Assembly: GCA_963794615.1 (NCBI GenBank)
Contig: CAWCEP010000017.1
Coordinates: 94,382-158,381 of the forward strand
DNA length: 64,000 nt
DNA from: Chersky-840 sp963794615
Lineage (GTDB): Bacteria > Actinomycetota > Acidimicrobiia > Acidimicrobiales > UBA8190
Direction: 5' to 3'
The position numbers and the translations under genes were made by a program. The number at the start of each line of letters is the position of its first letter. Positions within the stretch are counted from its first letter, which is position 1. This document shows positions 34,167 to 42,376 of the stretch, piece after piece. Below the pieces are notes generated by a model. It had not been told where the DNA came from. It ran no database searches and saw only the letters and a program-made list of their open reading frames with translations.

Positions 34167-34891
34167 CCCGTGGTCGTCGGCGAGGACGCGCCGGCTCCGG
34201 CGGTGCTCCGGGTGCCGGTCCCGTCGTCCTCGATGCGCCCGTCGCGCATGCGCACGATCCGGGTCGCGGCGGCGGCGACGTCGTCGTCGTGGGTGACGAG
34301 GAGGATGGCCTGGCCGCCCGAGTGCAGGCGGCGGAACAGCTCGAGCACCTCGAGGCCGCCATCGGAGTCGAGCGCGCCGGTGGGCTCGTCGGCGAGCAGG
34401 AGCGTGGGCTTGTTGGCCAGGGCGCGGGCGATGGCCAGGCGCTGACGCTGGCCACCCGACAGCACGCCGGGCGCGGCCGACTGCTTGTCGGCGAGACCGA
34501 GCATGTCGAGCAGGTCGCGGGCCCGGCTTTCGGCCTGGCGCCGCCGCGCCCCGGCGATGACCGCCGGCAGGGTCACGTTCTCGAGCACGCTCATGCCCTC
34601 GAGCAGGTTGAAGAACTGGAAGACGATGCCGATGTGAGCCCGTCGCATGCGGGCCAGCGCGTTCTCGTCCTTGTCGGCGAGCGACTCGCCCGCCACGATG
34701 ATCTCGCCCTCGGTGGGCGTGTCGAGACCGGCCACCAGGTTGAGCAGCGTCGACTTCCCGCACCCCGACGGCCCCATCACGGCCACGAACTCGGTGTCGT
34801 CCATGGTGACGTCGATGCCCCGGAGGGCGCGCACGGGCGCACCGTCGGCCTCGTAGGTCTTGCGGACGCCCCGTGCCTCCATGACGTGCAT
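34163..34891 (-). CDS. ABC transporter ATPase (MacB/LolD-type) without permease
   Basis: 242 residues from ATG 34891. Walker A GPSGCGKST, Q loop FQFFNLLEGMSV, signature LSGGQRQRLAIARAL, Walker B TLLLADEPTGALD and switch His in LVTHDDD are all present. The DEPTGALDS ending and the N-terminal KTYEADGAPVRALRGID are typical of the MacB/LolD/FtsE class, which works with FtsX-like permeases. No permease gene is nearby. It lies between the receiver-cyclase gene (2-bp gap) and the histidine kinase (ATGA overlap), so it is cotranscribed with signalling genes. Confidence 0.92.
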   Translation of the reverse strand: MHVMEARGVRKTYEADGAPVRALRGIDVTMDDTEFVAVMGPSGCGKSTLLNLVAGLDTPTEGEIIVAGESLADKDENALARMRRAHIGIVFQFFNLLEGMSVLENVTLPAVIAGARRRQAESRARDLLDMLGLADKQSAAPGVLSGGQRQRLAIARALANKPTLLLADEPTGALDSDGGLEVLELFRRLHSGGQAILLVTHDDDVAAAATRIVRMRDGRIEDDGTGTRSTAGAGASSPTTTG

Positions 34892-34893
34892 GG

Positions 34894-36267
34894 CTACTCC
34901 CTGTCTCGGTTGTCGGTGTCTGGGATCTTGCTGTCCGGCTTCCCGGTGTGCGTGCCGATGGTCCCCGCCGCCACCTTCCACGCCGAGACCGCTGCCTCCC
35001 GGCCCTTTACGAGCGCAGGGGGAAGCTCCGTCGCGGGCGGGGGATCCGAGAGGGCACGGTAGGTGGTCTCGCTCAGGACGGTCTCGCCGGGGTCGGCCCA
35101 TTGCTGGAGGCGCTGGGAGAGGTTGACGGTGTCGCCCACCAACGTGTACTCGAGGCGCTCCTCGGACCCGAGGAGGGCGGCGGCGGCGGGGCCGGTGGTG
35201 ACCCCGATGCCGAGCTCGAACGGGGCCAGGCCCGCCTCAACCCAACGGGTGTTGACCCTCGCCTGGGCGGCGTGCATCTCCAGGGCGGCCTCCACGGCGC
35301 GCCCGGCGTGGTCGGGGACGGGGACCGGGGCGCCGAACACGGCCATCACGGCGTCGCCCACGAACTGCATCACCGTGCCGTTGGCGTCGATGATGGCCCG
35401 GTTCATCTCGGCCCGGTGCACGTTCAGCTGGCCGGCCAGCGCGCTCGGGTCGGCGCGCTCGGCGATGCTCGAGTACCCCCGGATGTCGGACATGAGCACG
35501 CTCACCACCACGGCCTCGGTCTCGCCCACGCCCCGGCCCTGGCGGACGAGGAGGTCGGCGACGCCGCCGGGGAGGAGCCGGCTCAGCGTCTCGCCCTGCT
35601 CCTCGCGGTTGACGATGGCCTCGTGCAACATGCGCAGCCGTCGCAGCGAGTTCTGCCCACCGGCGCTCGCCAGTTGGGCGATGCGCAGGAAGAGCTTCTC
35701 GACGGCGTCACCGGCCGCGGCCGCGGTCGTGCCCTGGGCCACGGCGATGGCCTTGATGGGCCGGCCCTCGGCCACGAAGTGCAGCAGCTCCTCCTCCGCC
35801 GCGCTCAGGTCCCCGGTGTCGGTGACGGGATGCACCATCGACTCGACGATGGTGGGGTCGAGCACCGACCCCCCGGTGGCGACGGTCCGTACCGCCCGGG
35901 CCAGCTGGTCACCCTCGGCGATGTGGTCCTTGAGGAGATAGGCGCACCCGGCCGCTCCCTCGTCGAGCAGAGAGATGGCGTACTCGGGGTCGTCGAACTG
36001 CGACAGGATCACGATGCCAGTGCCGGGGTGGCGCTTGCGGATCTCGTGGGCGGCCTCGATGCCCTCGTTCTGGAAGCTGGGGGGCATCCGGATGTCGGTG
36101 ACCACCACCTGGGGGGCGAGCTTGCCGGCCCCGGTGACGAGCTCGTCGTAGTCGGCGGCGGTGCCCACGATCTCCACGTCGGGCTCGAGCGCCAGCAGGG
36201 CCCGCACCCCCTCGCGGACGATCAGGTTGTCGTCGGCGAGAAACACGCTGATGGTGTCCCCGGGCAT
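34894..36267 (-). CDS. Receiver-HTH-adenylate/guanylate cyclase fusion
   Basis: 457 residues. An N-terminal receiver domain (acidic pocket LADDN, phospho-acceptor in VVTDIRMPP, Lys in LLKDHI) is followed by a GerE-like stretch LSAAEEELLHFVAEGRPIKA at about 190. The C-terminal class III nucleotide cyclase has metal Asp in LMSDIRGYSS and FVGDAVMAVFGAP and a late LVGDTVNLSQRLQ loop. The architecture reads as a LuxR-type response regulator with a cyclase added at its C terminus. It would make cAMP (or cGMP) in response to phosphorylation. First gene of the operon with the ABC ATPase and the kinase. Confidence 0.9.
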   Translation of the reverse strand: MPGDTISVFLADDNLIVREGVRALLALEPDVEIVGTAADYDELVTGAGKLAPQVVVTDIRMPPSFQNEGIEAAHEIRKRHPGTGIVILSQFDDPEYAISLLDEGAAGCAYLLKDHIAEGDQLARAVRTVATGGSVLDPTIVESMVHPVTDTGDLSAAEEELLHFVAEGRPIKAIAVAQGTTAAAAGDAVEKLFLRIAQLASAGGQNSLRRLRMLHEAIVNREEQGETLSRLLPGGVADLLVRQGRGVGETEAVVVSVLMSDIRGYSSIAERADPSALAGQLNVHRAEMNRAIIDANGTVMQFVGDAVMAVFGAPVPVPDHAGRAVEAALEMHAAQARVNTRWVEAGLAPFELGIGVTTGPAAAALLGSEERLEYTLVGDTVNLSQRLQQWADPGETVLSETTYRALSDPPPATELPPALVKGREAAVSAWKVAAGTIGTHTGKPDSKIPDTDNRDRE

Positions 36268-36349
36268 GCCCCTATTTGGCCTGTTCGGGGGGCGAGGGTC
36301 AAGGGTGCGCGCCCCCGGCCACGAGGGGGTGCCAGCCGGTGTGTCGTCC

Positions 36350-37898
36350 TCAGATGCGGCGCCGGCGCCGGTCCGACAGCACGCGCCGGGCGCAGTTGTG
36401 CCCGGCCATGCCGTGCACACCGCCGCCCGGATGCGTCGAGGCGGAGCACAGGTACAGCCCCTTCACCGGGGTGGCGTACCGGAACCAGCCCGGCACGGGT
36501 CGGAACACCAGTTGCTGGTCGAGCGCGGACGACCCCGACCCGAGGTCGCCACCCACGAGATTGGGGTTGTCGTGCTCGAGGTCCTCGGGGGTGTGCACCG
36601 CGCTCCCCACGACCTTGGCCCCGAGCCCCGGGGCGTGGTCCTCGAGGCGCTGCATGACGACGTCGAGGAAGGCGTCCCTCGCCGCCGCCCACGACCCGCC
36701 GGGGCGGGGCACGGGGGGGACGTGGGTCTCGATCCACAAGGTGTGACCTCCGGCCGGGGCCCGGCTCGGGTCGGCCACGGTGTGCTGGCCCACGATCAGC
36801 ATGGGCGCGGCGGGGATGATCCCTCGCCGGGCCTCGTGGGCGGCGATGGCCATGGCATCGAGATCACCGGTGAGGTGGACCACCCCCACATCGGCGAGGG
36901 CGGGCGCCGTCCACGGGGCCGGACCGTCGAGGGCGAGGTCGACCTTGAACACGCCCGTCCCGTAGCGGAAACGCCGCAACCCCTTCAGATAGCGCGGCGG
37001 CAGCGCGTCGGTGCCCACGAGACGATGGAACAGCGCCCCCGGCCCGGTGTCGGCGAGCACGGCCCGGCGGGCGCGCAGCCGGGACCCGTCGGCGGTCTCG
37101 ACCCCGGTGACCCGGTTGCGCTCCACCACCACGCCGCGTCACCTCGGCCGACGTCGTGATCACGCCGCCGGCGTCGGTGACCGCCGTGGCCAGCGCGGCG
37201 GCGAGACGGCCGGCCCCTCCCACCGGCACCGGCATGCCGAGGTGCTGGGCCGCCAGGGCCAGGATGAGCGCGGCCGGGGCGCTGCCGGGATGGTCGACGG
37301 GCACATCGGCGTGCGACGCCCCCGCCGCCAGCAGCGCCCGGGCGGCGGGATCGGTGAAGCGCTCCGAGCACAGCGCCTCCAACGGCCCGAGCAGCACCTG
37401 GGTGGTGTCGAGCAGGCCTTCGCGCCGCGCCCGTCGGGCGAAGGCGAGGCCGGGGCCTGCTGCGCCCACGGGCCCGAGCATCTGGGCCAGGAAGAAGGTG
37501 CCGACGTCGCGCCACCACCGGTACAGCGCCGTCCACGCCGCCCCGTCCTCGGGGGCGGTGCGGGCCAGGCCGGCCGCGGTGCGCTCGGGATCGCGGTGAC
37601 ACACCGCCACCGACCGAGGCGACACCGCCGCCGCCACCGGCGACGCGAAGTGGGCCCACTCGACGCCGGTGTCGAGCCCGAGCTCGGTCAACACCGGCGA
37701 GCAGTGCAGCAACCCGTAGAAGCCGGAGTAGGTGTCGTGGACGTAGCCGGGCACGGTGAGCTCGGCACTGTGCACGGCGCCGCCGGCCACGCCGGCCCGC
37801 TCGAGCACGGTCACGCTCCACCCGGCGCGCGCCAGCAAGGCCGCGGCCACGAGGCCGTTGGGCCCCGACCCGATCACCACCGCATCGACATCGTCCAT
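36350..37898 (-). CDS. Phytoene-desaturase-like FAD oxidoreductase (one frame break)
   Basis: About 515 residues after repair. The FAD motif VVIGSGPNGLVAAALLARAG is at the N terminus, and the C-terminal block PGGGVHGMAGHNCAR is typical of the phytoene desaturase/CrtI-like NAD(P)/FAD-dependent family. The break is near 37135: removing one G gives EVTRVVVERNRVTGVE and a continuous chain. Members act on carotenoids, other isoprenoids or unknown lipids; the substrate is not inferable. No other carotenoid genes are present, but P450, enoyl-CoA hydratase and MpaB-like genes lie nearby. Confidence 0.85.
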
Positions 37899-37938
37899 CG
37901 CGGGCCTGCCTAGGCGAGGGCGCGATGCGAAGGCAACT

Positions 37939-38940
37939 TCACGATGCGCTCTGGTCCTCCCGGCGGTGACCGGTGCTCAGCTGTTGGAGGGCCTCCCTGT
38001 CGATGCTGTCGGCGGAGGCCACCGCCAGCTTGCACGCCGTGACGGCCCGGATCGTCGAGGTGCGCCGACCACCTTCGAGCACGGCCCGCTCCCCGTGCAT
38101 CGACCCGGGGCCGTATTCCGCCAAGCGTTCGCCGTCCACCTCGATGCGCACGACGCCGTCGAGCACGAGATAGATGTCGTCCTCGGCCGCACCCTGCTCG
38201 GTGATGGCGGCACCGGCCTTGAACGTCTTCACCTTGGGCTTGGCCCCCCTCGACATGAGCGTCAACGACATCTGGCGCTCGAGGGCGGTCTCGACCTCGG
38301 TCGTGAGCGCCTGGGAGTCCTGGTCGCCCCAGGGACTGTGCTTGCCGAAGGCGCGTCGGTACCAGTGCGAGAAGTCGATCATCCCCGACTTGAGCGCCAG
38401 GCGGTTGTCGCCCCCGTAGACCCAGTGCCGGGGGAAGGAGCTGGCCCCGAGCAACGCGAACGACGACGTGCCGTCGGCGCGCATCGTGAGGGCCAGGGTC
38501 GTCCACGCCAGCGGTGCGGAGAACTGCACGAACGGCGCCCGCCGCACCCGGCGCGGGGCGGGCACCCCGGTCCGGCCCCCCGCCGTCTGGACGAAGGTGA
38601 CCTCGCTGCGGCCGACCTCGGGATCGGGGTGCAGGTCGGGCAGGGCGATGGCCTCGAAGGCGACCTGCTTCTTGCCCAGGTTGATGAGCGTCGAGCACAG
38701 GAGGCCGCCGCCGGACTCGCCGTGGTCCACGATCGTCCCGTCCTGGACCTCGATCCAGCCCGAGAGCCGGTTGGCGAAGCGGAAGCGCCCGTCGCGCTGC
38801 AGGGCCTCGATGTCCTCGATCAGGTCGGGGGGCGGCTGGTCGTAGTGGGCCATCCCCGTCTCGAACGGCATCTTGGTCATGCCCCCCACGGCCTCGGAGG
38901 GGATCCAGGACAGGGACGTGACTGAGGACTCGATACGCAT
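37939..38940 (-). CDS. Protein with C-terminal cyclic-nucleotide-binding domain
   Basis: 333 residues from ATG 38940, with GGGAGG upstream. The first about 230 residues match nothing I recognise; they contain GGGLLCSTLINLGKKQVAFE and FPRHWVYGGDNRLALKSGMI. The C-terminal about 90 residues are a cNMP-binding fold: AGAAITEQGAAEDDIYLVLDG, then a phosphate-binding cassette GERAVLEGGRRTST, which keeps the Gly-Glu and Arg typical of cAMP binding. There is no DNA-binding domain after it. A nearby cyclase gene makes this a candidate cAMP receptor; that link is inference. Confidence 0.75.
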   Translation of the reverse strand: MRIESSVTSLSWIPSEAVGGMTKMPFETGMAHYDQPPPDLIEDIEALQRDGRFRFANRLSGWIEVQDGTIVDHGESGGGLLCSTLINLGKKQVAFEAIALPDLHPDPEVGRSEVTFVQTAGGRTGVPAPRRVRRAPFVQFSAPLAWTTLALTMRADGTSSFALLGASSFPRHWVYGGDNRLALKSGMIDFSHWYRRAFGKHSPWGDQDSQALTTEVETALERQMSLTLMSRGAKPKVKTFKAGAAITEQGAAEDDIYLVLDGVVRIEVDGERLAEYGPGSMHGERAVLEGGRRTSTIRAVTACKLAVASADSIDREALQQLSTGHRREDQSAS

Positions 38941-39061
38941 GGCGCCTCCCCGCTTCGACTCGCTGTCCCCACCGTACCGACTGCCCGCGCCCCGCCCAAG
39001 GGTGAGAGCTGGTGTCATCGGGTGGGGGTGGCATCCCCCCGCCCGAGGTGGGGGGCCCGGG

Positions 39062-40270
39062 TCAGGCCGCCACGAAGCGCAGCTCGGCCCGCCGGACGCC
39101 GTTGATCACCGAGGATGGGCTGCGCTCGACGGCACCCACCCGCTCGATGGCGCCGAAGCGCCCCAGGAGCTCCTCGAGCACCACCTTGCCCTCGAGGCGT
39201 CCGAGGGCGGCCCCCAGGCAGAAGTGGTTCCCCTGCCCGAAGGCGAGATGGGGATTGGGGTGCCGATCGACCGCGAAGACACCGGCGCCGGCACCGAAGG
39301 CGTCCTCGTCGCGGTTCGCCGAGGCGAACAGCATGAGGACCGGCTCGCCTTCGGCGACGGGCACGCCCCGGACCTCGGTGTCACGGGTGGCGGTCCGCAT
39401 GAACGACACCACCGGAGACGACCACCGCAGCATCTCCTCCACCGCGCTCGGGACGAGCGACGGGTCGGCCACGAGCCGGCCCCACTGGCCGGGGTGGTCG
39501 GCGAAGGCGAGCAGGCCCGAGCTGATGAGGTCCCGGGTGGTCTCGTTCCCGGCCACGAGCAGTTGGACCAGGAACATGGCCAACTCGTCGTCACTGAGCC
39601 GCTCCCCGTCCGCCTCGAGGTGGGCGAGCTGGGTGAGCACATCGTCGCGGGGCTGGGCCCGGCGGTCCTTGGCCGCCCCCACCAGGTAATCGATCATCTC
39701 GGTCATCAAGCGGGCTCGACGCTCCTCGGGCCAGTCCGTGGCGCCGGGGATCACCGCCTCGGACCACTCGTAGCAGCGCTCCCACTCGTCGTTGGGCACG
39801 CCCAGGATCTCGCTGATGACCTGCAGGGGGAGCGGCACGCTCAACACCGACACCACGTCGGTGGCGGCTCCGCTCTCGATCCGGGCCACGAGGGCGGCGG
39901 TGCGAGCCCGGACGAAGGGTTCGAGGGTGCGCACGACCGAGGGCTTGAAGGCCGGTTGCACCAGTCGCCGGTAGCGGGTGTGGACGGGGGGATCGGCGTG
40001 CATCATCGTCGGCGGTGTCGTGTAGGTCGTCCCGATCTCCTCGACGAGAATGCCGCGCCCCGCGCAGAACGTCGCATGGTCGGCTTCGATGGCCGACACA
40101 TCCGCGTGCTTGGCGATGGCCCAGAAACCGAGCTCCTCGTTCCACGCCACCGGGGCCTCGGCCCGCAACCGCGCGTAGAGCGGGTGGGGGTCGGTGCTGT
40201 AGAGCTCGGGGTCGGTGAGCCGCCCCGCCAATGCCGTGCCGGGTCGGCTCCGTGGTGACACGGCCGACAC
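39062..40270 (-). CDS. Cytochrome P450
   Basis: 402 residues. I-helix motif LVAGNETTRD, ExxR in AVEEMLRW and heme-ligand loop FGQGNHFCLGAALGR are intact. Bacterial class I P450s of this form take electrons from a ferredoxin and hydroxylate hydrophobic substrates. Its GTG start lies 1 bp after the stop of the upstream enoyl-CoA hydratase gene, so they form one transcript, suggesting a shared role in degrading an acyl-CoA-linked or isoprenoid substrate. No ferredoxin is adjacent, but one is encoded at 52119. Confidence 0.93.
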   Translation of the reverse strand: MSAVSPRSRPGTALAGRLTDPELYSTDPHPLYARLRAEAPVAWNEELGFWAIAKHADVSAIEADHATFCAGRGILVEEIGTTYTTPPTMMHADPPVHTRYRRLVQPAFKPSVVRTLEPFVRARTAALVARIESGAATDVVSVLSVPLPLQVISEILGVPNDEWERCYEWSEAVIPGATDWPEERRARLMTEMIDYLVGAAKDRRAQPRDDVLTQLAHLEADGERLSDDELAMFLVQLLVAGNETTRDLISSGLLAFADHPGQWGRLVADPSLVPSAVEEMLRWSSPVVSFMRTATRDTEVRGVPVAEGEPVLMLFASANRDEDAFGAGAGVFAVDRHPNPHLAFGQGNHFCLGAALGRLEGKVVLEELLGRFGAIERVGAVERSPSSVINGVRRAELRFVAA

Positions 40271-40271
40271 C

Positions 40272-41135
40272 CTACCGAGCTTCCTCGGGCGAACCTCCCG
40301 GACCAGGGGGGTCGGCGAAGCGCGGCGGGCGACGGCCGCTGAGGGCGGCGACCCCCTCGGCGAAGTCGGGGCCCGTCATCATGATCCGGAGACGCTCGTC
40401 GGCGTCGCGCACCGCGGTGGCGCTGTCGCGGTGCAGATCGGTGTACAGCTGGAGCTTGGTGGCGGCCAGCGACGCCGGTGAGACCTCCGTCGCCAGCATG
40501 CGGGCGTACTCGCCCACGCTGTCCATGAGCGTGGCGGCCGGAGTGACGGTGTTGACGAGCCCCATCGCGGCCGCCTCCTCGGCGAGCACCACCCGGCTGG
40601 ACAACAGGAGATCGGCGGCCCGGGTGAGGCCCACGAGCCGCGGCAACAGCCACGACAGGCCGAACTCGGCCGGCAGGCCGAGGCGGCCATGGGCCGTCGT
40701 GAGCTTGGCGCCTGCGGCCGCGAAGCGGAGATCGCAGTAACACGCCAAGGCGAACCCCACCCCCGCGGCGGGGCCGTTCACGGCCGCGATGATGGGCTTG
40801 GGGATGCCGAAGTGGTATGCGAACTCGGCGTCGAACTCCCGACGCACGCCGTAGCCGGGGCGCTCGAGGTCGGGCCCGGTCCCGGGGTCGTAGCCGCCCC
40901 GCTCGAGATGACCCTCGAGGGCCCGGGTGTCGGCCCCGGCGCAGAACCCGCGTCCCGCCCCGGTCACCACGATGACCCGGACCGAGGGGTCGGCGGCCGC
41001 CCCGGCCAGCAGGGACCGGTACTCGGTGTGCATCCGGCCCGTCCAGGCGTTGAGCCGGGCCGGGCGGTCGAGCGTGATGGTGGCGACGGCGTCGGAGGTG
41101 TCGTAGCGGGTCACCTTCAGGTCGCCGAGCTCCAC
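40272..41135 (-). CDS. Enoyl-CoA hydratase/isomerase family protein
   Basis: 287 residues. The crotonase fold is shown by TLDRPARLNAWTGRM, the oxyanion-hole segment GAGRGFCAGADTRAL and the second half PIIAAVNGPAAGVGFALAC. The usual catalytic Glu of the hydratase motif is replaced in HGRLGLPAEFGLSW, where Glu occurs three residues after the Gly-Leu-Pro pattern, so hydratase or isomerase activity cannot be distinguished. AGGAGA lies about 6 bp before the GTG start. It is the first gene of the pair with the P450. Confidence 0.86.
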   Translation of the reverse strand: MELGDLKVTRYDTSDAVATITLDRPARLNAWTGRMHTEYRSLLAGAAADPSVRVIVVTGAGRGFCAGADTRALEGHLERGGYDPGTGPDLERPGYGVRREFDAEFAYHFGIPKPIIAAVNGPAAGVGFALACYCDLRFAAAGAKLTTAHGRLGLPAEFGLSWLLPRLVGLTRAADLLLSSRVVLAEEAAAMGLVNTVTPAATLMDSVGEYARMLATEVSPASLAATKLQLYTDLHRDSATAVRDADERLRIMMTGPDFAEGVAALSGRRPPRFADPPGPGGSPEEAR

Positions 41136-41292
41136 GGGGTTCTCCTGTCAGCGGCGCCAGGTGCACCGCCACGGTGTCGGGCACTGTTGTTCCGGTGTTG
41201 GCCGAGAACGCGCTCAAGTTCTGCCCGCTGACGCCGATCATTCTCCACGGACACCTTCAGTTCCAACCCCACACTCCAGCATCCCCAATGTC

Positions 41293-41325
41293 GAGAACCC
41301 CCACCAACCCCGGTGGGGGTTTCTC
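41293..41325 (+). promoter_or_regulatory. GC-rich hairpin and direct repeats upstream of the MpaB-like gene
   Basis: GAGAACCCCCACC (41293-41305) pairs with GGTGGGGGTTTCTC (41312-41325) with one bulged T. The right arm is repeated directly just downstream as GTGGGGGTTTCTGGC. It lies 41 bp before the start codon and is upstream of both flanking genes, so it cannot be a normal end-of-gene terminator for either. A leader attenuator or protein site is possible. Confidence 0.45.
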
Positions 41326-41365
41326 GCGTGGGGGTTTCTGGCGTGACGGCGCCTACCATCGCGCC

Positions 41366-42250
41366 ATGACCGCGCCGCCTCCGGCGTTGGGTGCGCTCGA
41401 CCCCGACGTGCCGCTCCCGTTCGGGCGCGACAGCCTGGTCCGGGCGGCGGTGGCCGAGCCCGTCACGGCGCTGCTCGTGCAGCGCGCCCTCGTGATGGAG
41501 GTCGCCCATCCCAAGGTCGCCGCCGCGGTCGCCCATCACAGCCACTTCCAACGGCGCCCCCTGGCGCGGGCCTGGGTCACCGTCGACGCCGCCCTGCGGT
41601 TGGTCTTCGGTGACGAACCGACGGCGCGCGGCGCGGCCCGCCAGATCTACGGGGTCCACGACCGGATCCACGGGTATGTCGACACGCCCGCGCCCGACGC
41701 GTACACCGCCCACGACGCCTCGCTCCTGGTTTGGGTGTGGGCCACGCTGGTGGACACCACCGAGATGGCGTTCACGCGTTGGGTCCGCCCCTTCGACCCC
41801 ACCGAGGCGGAAGCCTTCTACGGGGAGATGCGGTCGTTCGCGCGCTTTCTCGGGATTCCCGACGAGCTGCTCCCCGCCGATCGGAAGGCCTTCGCCGGCT
41901 ATCTCGAGGACGTGCTGTCGGGGGACACGCTCGGCACCACCGAGGAGAGCCGGTCCGTGGCCCGCCAGGTCCTGTGGTTCGACCATCGCATCGTCCCCTC
42001 CCCGCTCGTCCGCGTCGAGCGGGTGCTCGCCCTCGCCACCCTCGACCCCCGCATCGTGGACCGGCTCCAGCTCCGACCCGACCGGGCCGACGCCGAGCTC
42101 GGCCGGAGGCTCGACGCATGGTTGCAGGCCTACTACCGGCGCGTGCCCCGACTGCCCCGGGTCACCCCCTCGCTCTACGTCCGGCTGCGCCGGCCCAGCG
42201 TCGGTCTGGCCGGGCGGGCTCGTGCCGTGGCGGCCCTGGTGCGGCCATGA
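41366..42250 (+). CDS. MpaB/DUF2236-type oxygenase family protein
   Basis: 294 residues from ATG 41366. The family pattern is visible: ALLVQRALVMEVAHPKVAAA near the N terminus, a middle DAYTAHDASLLVWVWATLVD and RWVRPF. The family includes fungal MpaB, which cleaves the isoprenoid chain in mycophenolic acid synthesis, and relates to the latex-clearing protein Lcp. Bacterial members are mostly uncharacterised. It is divergent from the P450/enoyl-CoA hydratase pair, consistent with joint use on an isoprenoid-like substrate, but this is inference. Confidence 0.8.
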   Translation: MTAPPPALGALDPDVPLPFGRDSLVRAAVAEPVTALLVQRALVMEVAHPKVAAAVAHHSHFQRRPLARAWVTVDAALRLVFGDEPTARGAARQIYGVHDRIHGYVDTPAPDAYTAHDASLLVWVWATLVDTTEMAFTRWVRPFDPTEAEAFYGEMRSFARFLGIPDELLPADRKAFAGYLEDVLSGDTLGTTEESRSVARQVLWFDHRIVPSPLVRVERVLALATLDPRIVDRLQLRPDRADAELGRRLDAWLQAYYRRVPRLPRVTPSLYVRLRRPSVGLAGRARAVAALVRP

Positions 42251-42376
42251 ACGGGGCCTGACCCGGCGCGATCCGGCCCACGGGCCCGGACCGGTGGGAC
42301 GGCAAATATCACTCTCCACGGTTACGGCGCTGCTACAAGCGGTGAAATATCGCCAAGGTCTTGTATTGTTGTCCAG

